Assembly (NCBI RefSeq): GCF_029873635.1
Contig: NC_080423.1
Span: 107,121,988 to 107,185,987, forward strand
Length of the DNA stretch: 64,000 nucleotides
Direction: 5' to 3'
Origin: Malania oleifera
Taxonomy: Eukaryota; Streptophyta; Magnoliopsida; Santalales; Ximeniaceae
Shown piece by piece: positions 25,827 through 38,821 of the stretch (its first letter is position 1; every line of letters starts with the position of its first letter). The position numbers and the translations under genes are program-made. The notes under the pieces are model-generated. The model was not told the DNA's origin. It did not search any database and was given only the letters and a program-made list of their open reading frames with translations.

Positions 25827-27884
25827 ACTCTCAATTAATCAAAAATTAATTATCCTCGCACCATAAGTCTATATATAGACAACTAAGAAACCCTAGCAAC
25901 AAAACTATCATAAATTACAAAATAACCCCAAAAAATTAAAAATTAACCCAAAGTAATTAAAAAACAATGAAATTCCCAAACTAATACAAAGTTCTCAATG
26001 TCTTAAACTAAGCCTTTTGTAAACTACTCAAAAGATGGCAAAAGCAATCCCCTATCAAGTATCACCCACTAGTTGGATTCAACATATAAATGATATTATT
26101 TATAAACAAAAAATTTTTTTTTTTTTCTCTTTTCTTTCGTTTTAGTACTTCAAGTTCATCTTTATTGTATATGTTTCTCTTTCCTAGTCTCAAAAAAGCT
26201 TCCTTTTCTATCAATAAAAATACATAGTAGTTCACTATTATAAGACAGTATTTTACATATCATACAGCAAACAATATTAAATAGCATTTATTATCAAGTT
26301 CAACAATATTTAACGTAAATAACATTTATTATTTGCCCCTGAAACATAGTCAAAGAGTACTCAAAACATTATTTATTCCCATTTGAACCATTTGGCAGCC
26401 TCTCTCAACAACTAGCTATACAAAGCTTCTGCATATGTGTATGTGTGTTCGTGGTAGAAGTTATAGGCAATGTATATCATATAATATAAAATATTATGGA
26501 AAAATGAACTGAAAAAACCACTGTACAATACAAAGATTACATCCAAAAGGAAAAACTACAATTAAAAAAAAAAAAGAATCCGCATCGTCATTGATTATAA
26601 TTCCAACTACCCTTCAAAGGCAGCAACATATCTAGTGCTGAAAACAGAGAAACAAGATTACCTTGGTTAGTTGCCCCTTGCAGAAAAGTTCAGGCCTTTG
26701 CAATGGAAGCATCACCAACTCCTTCAAAGTATCTTTGACATTTTCAAGGGCTCCAATGTCATCAAATGTAACTCCAATATCAGTGGGTGGAATAACATCA
26801 GCTAGAAGCCTTTTCTCAAATTCATTTTCTGTGACGATGTCCTGATGTCACCACAAAAAATTACTTGTAAATTTAAATTGAAAACCTTTCAGAAAAGAGG
26901 GAAAGGAAGTTTATTGCCAAATTTCATTTAAAATATACATGGATGAAACTTGTTAAGAATGTACTCCAGATGCAGGAAGTATAAGAATCACCTTGAGTGA
27001 CTTCTTCAAACTCTTGGACTCATTCTGGATAGCCTGTAGAATTCCAATCCCATACTGGATGCTGCCAGAATTGCAACATGGCATTACAACTGTGTAATTT
27101 CGATCCAGTAACTAATATTTCAAGTGACAGTGAGTCAAAAACAATGGCACAGGATGAGCTCTGCATTACCTCTCACTAGACAGAACAAGCCTTGCATCAG
27201 CATCAGCATTAGCTGTAGGATTCTGCATTAGATGGTGGCTCAAAGCCCAACCAACGACCTTCTCAGCACCTGCAACATAAACAAAGACATAAAATTACCA
27301 ATTTTTTTTCCAAAAAGAAAGAAAGAAACTTGCTTGGGAGCAGTGATTCTGAATGTCATCATATGTCAAAAAGAAACATACTTTCATTTGTAAGAGTTTG
27401 ATCCTTGATGCATAAGGTCTCAAATCCATCACATTCCAACCCACTACGACTCAGGACCTATTTTAAAATGAAAACAATGGGCTATGAATCATTTGCATTG
27501 CAAAATGTCACATCTTAAAGCATCCAACCTGTTGCAAGTCTCAATCTACTATGCTAAAAAGCATGAAATGTAAAGACTTAACTGTGACAGATGAAAATAA
27601 AATTGCCAATGTTCCAGATATGAAAAAATGAACCAATTACTTTCCTAAAACTTATTTTAATCTTATGCCAAGTTATAATAATAGAAATGACAGTTGACGG
27701 AAATTTGTTTTGGTGTATGGAGTCTACCAAGGGACCTAAATTTCTGGGAAGCTGATTTGCTATACAAACAAAAACTTCTGACCTAAATAAAATCCTTCAT
27801 AATGTTCACAACTTTAGCAGAGGAACTCTACAAGACACCAACAGAGGAATTAGCGAACAACTGTGTGTTAACAATTCTAAATTC

Positions 27885-27937
<53 letters not shown>

Positions 27938-30900
27938 TAAAAATAATAAATATTTACACAATGACCTAAATTTCTTCCCCATTCTAGAATGAGGAAATTA
28001 TGATTTCTAAACTGCTAATAGGGAAATAAGGTCCATCTGGTGTTTGATAAAATATAGATCATGAGTACTATATTTTATCTTCATTTACTATTCCAAAAGC
28101 ATGAAAAATAAAAGGGGTTTAGTAGAGAGAATTCTACATTTCCTTAGAATGAAAAAGAATGGATACTTTTAAATTAATTTTCTTCAGTACATGGATAACA
28201 TTGGTCAAACCAGCTTCATTCAGCTCATTTAATGGAATTTGCAATGTAAAACAGACACGGCACAGTAACATGACATGCTTCTTTCCTATCATTTGGAATG
28301 TAAAATCACAACATGATATTGTGTCGATTGTGGTCATTTTAATCTTCATGCAATTATAAGTTTCATTATGCCTTTTAAATGAGTAAAATTGTCTTAAGTC
28401 TGTATTTGACATTTGACATAAAAGTTCAAGGTATAGGCTTTGAAAACTAGAAAATGGCAGCTCAAGCATTTTCCTTTGTAAATGGTTTCACATTACTTAT
28501 GAAAAAATAATATGTATAATTTGATCTGCTAATAACTAATTTGATCTGCTAATAACCTTAACTGAGTCACTTGGTTTGTTTGAATCCTAGCCCTAATCAA
28601 TGATGCTCTATTCGACTATAATAATTTTCAATTGTTTGTTATTATTAAAATAAGATCATCCAAAAATATTTAGATATTTGAAACACAATTTCCTTTTATT
28701 TGAATGTCCAACCTTCATAAGTAACATTGAAATTCCAAAGAGTTTTAAAGCTTTTTTAGGTGATAACACTAGGGCTTTAAATGCAACTCTAAATAGTTCC
28801 ACAGCATACATGATCCATAAAAATTTTGATACAGAATTTGAATTCTCTGCTTCAATTTGCATTCACAGGCTCCCAAATCCTAGTGGGGCAAACAGAAAAA
28901 GAGACTGAGATGGAGAGATCTCAAAAACCAATTATTCATTTTACATTTCTAGCAGCTGTTGCTAAAACAAATGGAACAATAATAATCCAGACAGAAAAGA
29001 GTTCGACCTTTTGCAGCAAGTAATATTTCTTTTTCCTAATTTTGACAACTAAAAATGCCGTTGCTCTGTCAATATATGTCCCAATACCATTCCAGGAAAA
29101 CATAAATATGGCAATCATCTTTGTTGCAATAATCTTCCAACTTTCCAAGTGCCTCATATCCTAAATACTCTTATAAAAAAATCACAACATTATAGCAGCA
29201 AAACCAGCTTGGAATATTGTTTTGAGTCAATAAACTGATCAAGATGACCAAACTATTTCATTTGCAGGCAGATTAACACTTAAAAAAAGGAAAATGAGGC
29301 ATTCTGACAGCTAATTGCAAACTATTTCTTTCACTTCATAATTCTAGGACTCCAGTTCACTCATTAATCCATGATTTTCCAATGGAAAACTGTGACGAGA
29401 ATTAATTGAAGTACCAGACAGCAGTTAGAGTAGCAAACCAAATATATGATATATATCTCAAATTTGCAACGCTCCATAAATTTTACATTAAAAAAATAGA
29501 ACATTCAATATAAGATTAGCTGATTAGGTAACTTTTGGCTTCAAAGAAAAACCAATTTAATAAATTTAGACCAGAAAATTGATGTTCAAATGCAGAAGCA
29601 TTAGGAATATCTAGTAGTGTCATAACACAAATATTGCATGATGCATATATCATATATTTTCAAAATTTGGAAAAATTTGCTCACAGTGCGCAGATTATTC
29701 AGATTTCCCTTCATTTTCAGTGTTTCAGCATCTCGATCCAATTGGTTCTTCCAACAGGCAAGAAGTTCCTCGTCCTGCAATGAACTATAAGCTACTATTG
29801 CATGTTGTGGAAGTTAAAGCCCAAATACCAATTACATGGATTCAACATGCACCTGTGGCATATGAATAGTCACTTTATTGGGAAAGAGTTTTGTCAGAAG
29901 CTTTGTTGCCTTTGGAATATCCTTTGCCCGGTCATGCAGTCTCCCAAAACTATCCTGAGAAAATCAAAAGAGACTTACATAATGATGCTGCAACTGCAAG
30001 TGGACAATTTGCAATGGATATGTCACGTAAAAGTTTCCTGATGTCACATTGTTGAGAGCAAACCATAATAGCAGGCAAGTGTCTAAAACAAGCAACAGCA
30101 GCTACAGACCTAGTCGGTATCAGCAGATTAGAAGAACAGATAGTTTGTCAAAGATATCAATCTTTTTGGAGTTTATCTCAAATATGTTGTAGTGCATTTT
30201 TGTCCCGAGGGGCTTAAAATTGGGAACATACTGGACCAATAAATAGATGTCCATGGGAATCAAAGATGACCTAAAATATTTTTCTAAAGCAATTACGTTC
30301 CATAACCTTGGTTCCGATAAAACAGTAGGTTTTGTCTTCTTCAGTAAAATTTAAAAAAAAAAAAAAAATGCTACTTTTGTATTTTTTATTTTACACACTA
30401 ATACCCTAGCTTGCATTCTGTTCAAGATCAAAATTTATGAAGATCAAAAGACGTATCAAACAAACACCCTAATTAAAAAGGAGCATTTCCCAAATAAAGT
30501 GAAAATCCCTCGTGCCTTGGCTGCGACTGGTATTCGCATACGGAACAAATTTTACCAAACATGCACGCACGCGCACATCAATTTATCTCAATTCATTTAA
30601 GAGAAAATCCATAAAGAGTTTACCAAGCATTACCCACAACCAAGTGGAGGATGAGAAGGATCTGTAAGATGTAAATACTACCACCATAATTTTTCATTCT
30701 AAGGTAGATTGGTCCCAAAAGCTTCCAGAAAAAAGCTTTTTCTTGTGGTTTGTTGGAAGCAATCCCTCACTGCATATAATTTCATGAGAGATATAACCAT
30801 CTTTAGCTGCTATTTTCCATGTAAAAGAGATGGTGAAAGCAGCAATTATATTTTCCTGTATTGCAGAGTAGCATGGAATTATGCGCTCCTGTTAAAATTG

Positions 30901-33900
30901 TTTAGACTGTGGAGTGTATTGGGTAATTCCATGTTCGGTGAACCATTACTCTGGCAGGAAAGGGAGGGAGGTCAGATAGGCAGAGGTTCACTTGAATCAC
31001 AGCCCTGCAGCAGATATCCACTTGGATCACACCCTTATTGTTTTTCATGTAATGTATCTGGAGGAAAGGAACAATTTGAAGACGACACGGAAACTCGTGC
31101 AGTCTAAAGAATTAAAGAGTTTATTTTTCTTTCTTCCTTCTCAAGTGTTTCACGCATGAACATTTTTATTTGCAGGTGCCCCCACATTTGTGCTCTTACA
31201 TAGTTGCTTATCAAAATAGAGTGAAGAAAATATAATGAAGCCAAAGTGCAACAAACATAACTCACACATGCTGCAATCTTTCTACCTCTAATCGATACTT
31301 TTTCCAATGAGCAAGATGATCAACCATGTCCAGTTTTCAAAATTGAGTTGCCCTAACATGCAGTTTCCCCATTATCAAATTTCAATGTTAATCTCTCAAA
31401 TTCCTTCGTTTATCACTACAAGGTCTTTCTTTCTTCATACAAGTACAGGACAAATTTCAAGAAATCCTTGCAGCAACTTTATGAGAATTGGGCTTCAAAC
31501 ATTACAACAAATACGACCACTGGTATGGGATGCCTCCCTGGAAAAAATCAATTCCAGACCACTTCTCCCTGAGCCATGATAATGAAGCTTCAGTTTGTTC
31601 TCTTTTTTATGTCCTCTGCTGGTGATATGACCTGGAACATTTCCTTTGTAAGGAATGCACAAGACTGGCAGTTGGAAACCTTCACTAATTTCCTCGATAA
31701 GATTGGAGGGAGGATTGACAGAGAAGCAAAAAGAGACCAAACAGGATTGACAGCAGCCATTTTATGATTAAATCCTATCATAAAGAGCTTGAAAAAGAAA
31801 ATATTGCAATCAGGAGTGCCAACTTTCCCTGTAAAGCTATTTGGAAGATGAGTTTTTCAACTAAAGTAGGTTTTTTTGCTTAGGAAACGATTTGGAAGGG
31901 TTGTTGACTATCAGCAATCTTCAAAAACAATGGGAAAGTTCAAGTAAACAGATGTTTTCCTTCTAAAAATGCAGCTAAACTGTTATTGGACAAGGAATTC
32001 GTGGGAGTTGACATCGTGCCTTGATTTTTCTTTGGCAGCAGCTGAGTCTCTAAAAAAGAGAAACTTTGGACTAGAAGTGGTATTAATACTCGTATAGATA
32101 AGAATTTAAATAAAAAAAGAAAGTCTAAACTTCGGATCTCTCATCGTTTTCCGGGCATGTTTGGACAAAGAGGAATATAAGGTCTTGAAGGGCTTGGAAC
32201 GTCTCTTCTTAGTCTCAAGGAAACGTAGCTTATGACACTTTCCACTGGTGTAGTGGCCAATGCCCCTGGGATAGATTGCTTATACACACTGCTTTTTTTA
32301 AGATCTTTTGAGTTTCTTAGACACTGCTTTTCTAGATCTTTTGGATTTTTTATCTTGTATATGATACTTTTTTGTTTTTAGCTGGCACCCCATTGGTGCC
32401 TTCAATGTTTTTTTCACCAATCAAAATAAAATAAAATTAAAAAAAAAAAAAGCAGATTATTGAAGAGCAAACCCAAGTACATAGGGGGCAATCCTTGGGC
32501 CCCAATCATGCTGTCAGTTGTTAGAAGATAGTCTTTTACAAAATAAGTGTTCATATGCAAGATAGCCTCTTCCATCAGTTGTTTTCTCGCCTCTGTACCT
32601 TCCCCTTCTTTCTTAATAAATTTCCTTGTCTGATAGCACTAATAGATTTTGATACCCTGAATAGATTATGCATGCTAAAGGTGAAATTGAAGAAGCTGTA
32701 TACATAGTGTTAAAACAGGGTCAATAAAATGGAGAAGTACTCAAGGCATGGGATGATCAACACCGTTAAAATTAAAAAGAAAGTTTTATAGGATGGCTAT
32801 TAGACCAGCTATACTATATGGATGATGGATCAGAATTTTAGGCAACAAAAAAACAAATTATTTGGAGTTTTTGGAGAGTTGGGTCTACCACTTGTCAGTG
32901 GAGTAGTTATTGTCTAAAGGTCTTGGAAGGAGTTGATATGGTTCTGTTTTGTGGAGGGCCAGGTTTTTCAATGTCTTATGGGACATTTGGTTGGAGAAGA
33001 ATGCTCGTATTTTCATGGGGAAGGGGATGCCTTGCTCTATGATCTGGGATAGGATTCAAAATTTAGCTTTATTGTGGACTCCTGCTTGTTTCAAAGAGAA
33101 TTTTTTCAGATTTTCAGCGCTATTGGGTGGTAGCACTGATTTGATGTTTTTCCTTTACTTTCTGCTTTTCTTCACTTCTAAAGAGGATTTGTAATGTTGT
33201 ATTTTCTCTTCTTTTCTCCTCAATAAAATTTCTTCTTTTCCATCTAAAGAAAGAAAAAACATATTCAAAAAGCAAAAGTCGTCAAATGCTAAGGTGGAAG
33301 AGTAGTATAAGTCTAAAAGATAAATTAAGGAATGAAAACATGCATGGTAATTGAGTGTTAAAGCTTGATATACATTGTTGGCCCACAACCTAATAGCTTA
33401 AAATTTTGGGTAAAGTGATATTCTAACGTGGTATCTGAGCTGGTTGCAAAGAGGACCTGGGTTCTAGTCTTGTTGTCCACGTTTATTGTGTGGTGTTTAA
33501 AAACTTATTATATTGCCTGTTATCATGTTTATCTCTCCATGTGCTATCGGGCGGCACGTGCAGGGGAGTTTTAAAGCTTGAAATACATTGTTGGCCCACA
33601 ACCTAATAGCTTGAGCTTTCAGGTAAGTCGTATTCTAACATTACGAATAGCACCTATAAAAGATAAGTGAAAGGCAGAGTTAAGATGGTTTGGGCATGTG
33701 CAACTTAGACCAAATAACGCACCAGTAAGAACGAGTGAGCTAACTAATGTTAGTCGCGGCAGAAGGAGGAGGGTAGACTCAGAATAAATAGAAGTGAGGA
33801 TTTGACAACTCTCCACGAGTCAGAGGATATTGCTGTGGAAGGGACAGAAGGGCAGAAATAGTGGAAGAGGATTCATGTAGCCAACCCCACCTAAGGGCCC

Positions 33901-36900
33901 AATGCTTGTCTTTCTGTTGTAGTTATCTAAAATAATGTGTTTGATTTTCTATCACTATAGCACCCCACCATTGGTTTTCACTTTAGAAGGAAAAGAAAAC
34001 TTGAGAATAACTTATTAATGACTCTTTTAGAGTATTCAAAAATTGGCAACGGATATCCAAAGGTTGGAAACTTTCTTTCAGAAACTTCCCTTTCAGTTTA
34101 TCTTAATCAACAATGAAATAGAAGTCTCCCATCTTCTTTTTGTGGCTGAAACTATCATTTTCTATGAAGGACTCGAGCAAATCCTCAATCGTAGGTGCAC
34201 TCTTCTCAAGGTTGAGGCAGTCTCAGGTTTGAAGGTGAACTTGGGGAAAAGAGAACTACTAGGGGACAGCACCGAGGGGCCTCTCCTTGTGGGCCTTTTG
34301 GGCTGCAAGCTGGGGGCTTTTCCAATTACCTACCTTGGTCCCCCCTCCTGGACCTAAATTCAAAGAGAAAGGAGTTTTGGAACCCCATCATTGAAAGATT
34401 TAAGGAGGAAGCTAGTTGGCTGCTTAGAAAAGGACATTTTGTCAAATGGTCGGAGTTTTACCCCCATTAAGAGCACTTTATCAAATCTCCCAGTCTATTT
34501 TATGTCCCTCTCCCCTATAATGTGCCACAACACTAGAGGAAATTTTAAATAGATTCCTTTGGGGGAGTTTAGTGAAGGAATTCAAATGTCATCTGGCGAA
34601 TGAGAGGCTGTAATATCAAATACATGGCCCACAGCTCAACTCTTCTCTATCTTCAGCAAAGCCATCCTCAAGAAATGGCTTTGCTGATTCATGAAGGAGA
34701 AGGATCATGTATGAAGGGGAATCATCGCTTCAAAATATGGTCTTCAACATAATGGCTGGATCATTAAAGTTGGAAGAGCAGCAAATGGGGTTGGATCTAG
34801 AAATTAGCTACGAAAGGTTGCCACGATTTTCTCTCCCTTCAGATTTCAAGTGTTGTATAAGGAAAATATTTTCCTTTGGCATGATATTTGGGGCAGCCAA
34901 TCTCCCCATAGCACAAAATCCATTCCATTCTTAATTTGGCTCATTGCAAGGATGCCTTTATCAATAATCATGTTCAAATATCTTACCTAGGGATTTTCTG
35001 GAACACTCCCTTGAATAGAAATACCTTTGATTTGGAAATTGACCATCTTACACTTGTTTACGGTAGCTTGTACAAAATCCAACATCAAAATGCTAATATT
35101 GATCCCATGTGGATCCTAGATAAAACTGATGGATTAACGGTCAGAACCTATCATAGAAAACTCAATTCTCCAAAAGAAACTAGCAACATCTTTCCCTAGA
35201 AGCCCATCTGGAAATCAGCAGCCCCCACAACAGTTGCTTTCTTCGTGTGGAAGGCAAGTCTTGAAAAAACTCTTTCCATGGATAACCAGCAGAAAAGAGG
35301 GCTGCCCCTTGTTACCAGGTACTCCTTGTGTTTGGAGAAGGCTAAATCTATTGACCGCATCCTGTTGCACTGCTACTAGGCTAGAATCCTTTGGAATTTG
35401 GCCACTTCTCTGATTAGGCATCAGTGGGCTGCTGCCCAACAATGGAAAGGGTTATGGGCTTATAAAAGTATCCACTCCAGCAAGCAGAGGAAGAAATCCT
35501 TGTCCCTTAATCCCCTTGCCTTTTGGTTTGTGTGGAGAGAAAGAAATAAAGAGAACTTTTGAAGATCATATTGATAAAGATTGAATCCTGAATCGAAATT
35601 CCAATTTCAGGTATTGAAAATCAAGAATCGAATCAAAACCAATCGTAAGATTGGTACAAATTCCCAAAATCGATTCCAAATGACGTGCATCTATTGATAC
35701 ACTACCAACAAGAAAACTAGTAAAATACATTTAAATTTTGACAATAAACAGAAAGTCATATTTCATGTGCTTGCCTTCCCCTTCCCTAATCAATAAAAAG
35801 TACGAGAACGAATCAAGAAAAATTAATTTGAAAAAAAAAAGTTTAGGGGAAGGAATCAAGAAAAAATAATTAAAAATTGAGAATTTGATGTCAATCATTT
35901 TAAGAAAAGAAAAACGATATCTTATGAATATTCTTTCTCTAATTAAAAAGAAAAAACAATTTACTTTTAAAAAATATTGATAATAATTGAACAAACTACT
36001 AAAAATATCCATTATGAATATTTACAACACAACGAAACATGAGTGCCACCTTAGCTAACGAGTGTTATGCCCATTCTTCTCAATCGCATGACACAATTCC
36101 TCCAAGAGTTCATAATGGGTTTATGAAGGAAATACAAGACCTAAAAGTTCTTTTTCTAGCACAGAACTGCAGCAGACACGCAATGCAATCAACATATTCA
36201 GATCAATTTGTTAGTTTCATGGGATGAATCGATAAATTCAGCAATGATTCAGTTGTTTTTTTATTTGCTAGTAAGATCCGACTCAATTTGGTGTGGAATT
36301 GATACAAGCTATATGAATCAACTCACTATCTACTGTTACTAAATAGCATGGTGGTTTGGTTTTGGTTGACACTCTTCTAATTCTTGATTCTTTTGACACC
36401 CAGCAATTCAGTAGACTTTCCTTGTTTGTTTGTACTTGGTGGCATACCCTTGATGCCCTCAAATGAAATTTTCTTTGTGATCCAAAAAAACAATGAAAAT
36501 TGTCAGATATTGTAGTGTAATCAGCTGCAGAAGGGAGTGATTGATGCTTCAATCAATTACAAGAAGAACAAAAGATCAAGATCTATGCCATATATACTAT
36601 AAAACCTCCATGGAGATGTGCACATAAAAGACACAATTGACTCATGATAAAAAATAAAAAATAAAAAGTTGTCTTTTTATTTTGATTCTCATAAATACTG
36701 ATCAGAATTTTTTAAAACTAAAATAACACCAACAAAAACATAAATAAGAAATCCCATATAGGCAATGAAAATAATCTGGGGAAAAAATCATAATAGGCAT
36801 AACCATTACCGGGAAAGCCAAGTCGAGAAGAGCAGTTTGGTTGCTCCCAAATTTTGTGAACAGCAGGCCACCGGGATGTGACTGGGAAAAAAACAAAATC

Positions 36901-38777
36901 ATATTCAATTGAAGAAAACAAAAAAAAAATGCTATAGAGAAAAATAATCACACATCTAATGTGTCACTAAAAGAATTATTCAAGGTTCAACAAAGCAACC
37001 CCAAAACACAAAAATGAGATTAACCACAAAAACTTATTCAAAAATACTTTCTGCAGTCTAGGAAGCACCAGCCCTAGTGGAAGGGTGAGTGTCGGCATTT
37101 GCATAGATCAAGCACCAAGACATGTCGGAAATTAATTAATTTATATTTATTTTCTCATAATTTCCCAACACAGCAGGGATACATTGGACACTTATGGGAC
37201 CAAAACACTGCATCTTGACCCTTTACTCGGTCTTTAACTAAAACCAAAACAAGAGGCGCATCTCATCAACTTCAAGCCCTAGCTCTTTGGCCTCTGCTCG
37301 GAGCTCATCCTCACATCCCCTCACAGTACTGGAATAGCAACCGTCAAATGCCAGAGTCACCAGAAGTTAGCTGATACAAGTACGCCATTGCCTTCTAAGT
37401 TCTCCACTTCCCTCTTCCCTCTTCTGCCCTCCCTCTCTCCCTCACAAGCCTACCTACCAGTCATTCTGTGTCTCGTCTTCTTTTCCTTTTCTTTTGCTAA
37501 TTTCTTGATGGCTCACTGCCTCACTGTGACTGTGCAACAAGGCTCTCGGCTCTCTCCCTGCTTTTTACTTGTTGATGTCTGGGTGTGATATCCTCTGCTT
37601 TTTGTCAATTCACAGCTTACTTGTTCCTTTGTGATAACTGATAATGTGATGAAGTGAAGATATATTCTGCTTTTCATTTTTCTGCTTTTTATAAAATTTT
37701 TGTGGACAATTGTCGATAGCAGATCGCTCACGGCCGATCTGCCTCTGGGCTTTTAATATGAATGGAGTGAAAATATCGTGATGTACTTTATTTTTCTTTT
37801 TTCTTTTTAATTTTTTTTGTTTTCACATCAATTTCAAATGTTGATTATTCTCTAATATGAATGTAGGATCATGATCCATTTTGAATTTATTTCACCACAA
37901 TAGTTGTCATCTAAAAGGAAAAATATGCTATACACACACACACACATATAATATATGTCCCCACTGTGCCGTGTCCTAATTTTCAAATTATCCTTATCAC
38001 CATATCAGTACGTGCCATATCAGTATCACATCATGGTATCAGTGCTTCTAATTTATTTGACAAAATTACATCTTATATTCTTAAAATATATGACTTCTTT
38101 ATAATTTTTGTGTATTGTAAGCTAAATAAAACTGTCTGAAAAGATAAGTAAATGGTTGATGCTGCAAAAAATTTCTGAAAATGTCATAAAGTGCTTTTAA
38201 GTGCTTTTATTTCGGGACTTATATGCAATGTGCGTGTTCCCCGCCGCCGGGGGAGGGGGGTGTGGGCAGCGGGATTAAGTACATGAGAACAGAATTGAAA
38301 AATAGTGAAGTCCAAGCTCCGAAGCCCAATAAAAGTAAATAAGAACAGAATTGAGAAATAATGACGTCCCTCGTGCCACCAACTTCCCAAAAGAAAACTT
38401 AAAATACCTTTTCTTTGCGATTGTCAGTATGCGTGTGAGAACCAATAATGACAACATTATCAGGTAGCTTTTCAAGCCTGCTTTTAAATGTTGAATATGA
38501 TTCTGAATTTCCTACAATACACTTCTCCGCATCTTTCATAAACAAAATGAAGGGAGAACTTCTGCTCTCACTGAATACAGCCTAGTAAAATTAAACAAAA
38601 TAAACAATAAGCCAATCTTAAGGTGATAAGCACAAAATCAATTTGCAAGAAATATCAACTTGCAAGAAATCCAGCTGTTTGGAACACAAAAAAAAGAATA
38701 CCTCAAATAATGTGTTAACAAGTAACTTGTCCAGATCCTCCGCACCCGAAGTTTCCAAACGAAGATCATTAACTAGA

Positions 38778-38821
<44 letters not shown>

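Noticed and set aside
27885..27950. (AAT)n run considered as a CRISPR-like or satellite array
   Set aside because: Simple trinucleotide microsatellite with no spacers.
28134..29157. Several 65-110 codon frames in intron 16
   Set aside because: No conserved motif on either strand and the exons on both sides splice cleanly across.
37388..37588. 66-codon Leu/Ser/Phe-rich frame, signal-peptide-like
   Set aside because: A CT-rich intron tract gives Ser/Leu/Pro codons by composition; there is no continuation or family match.
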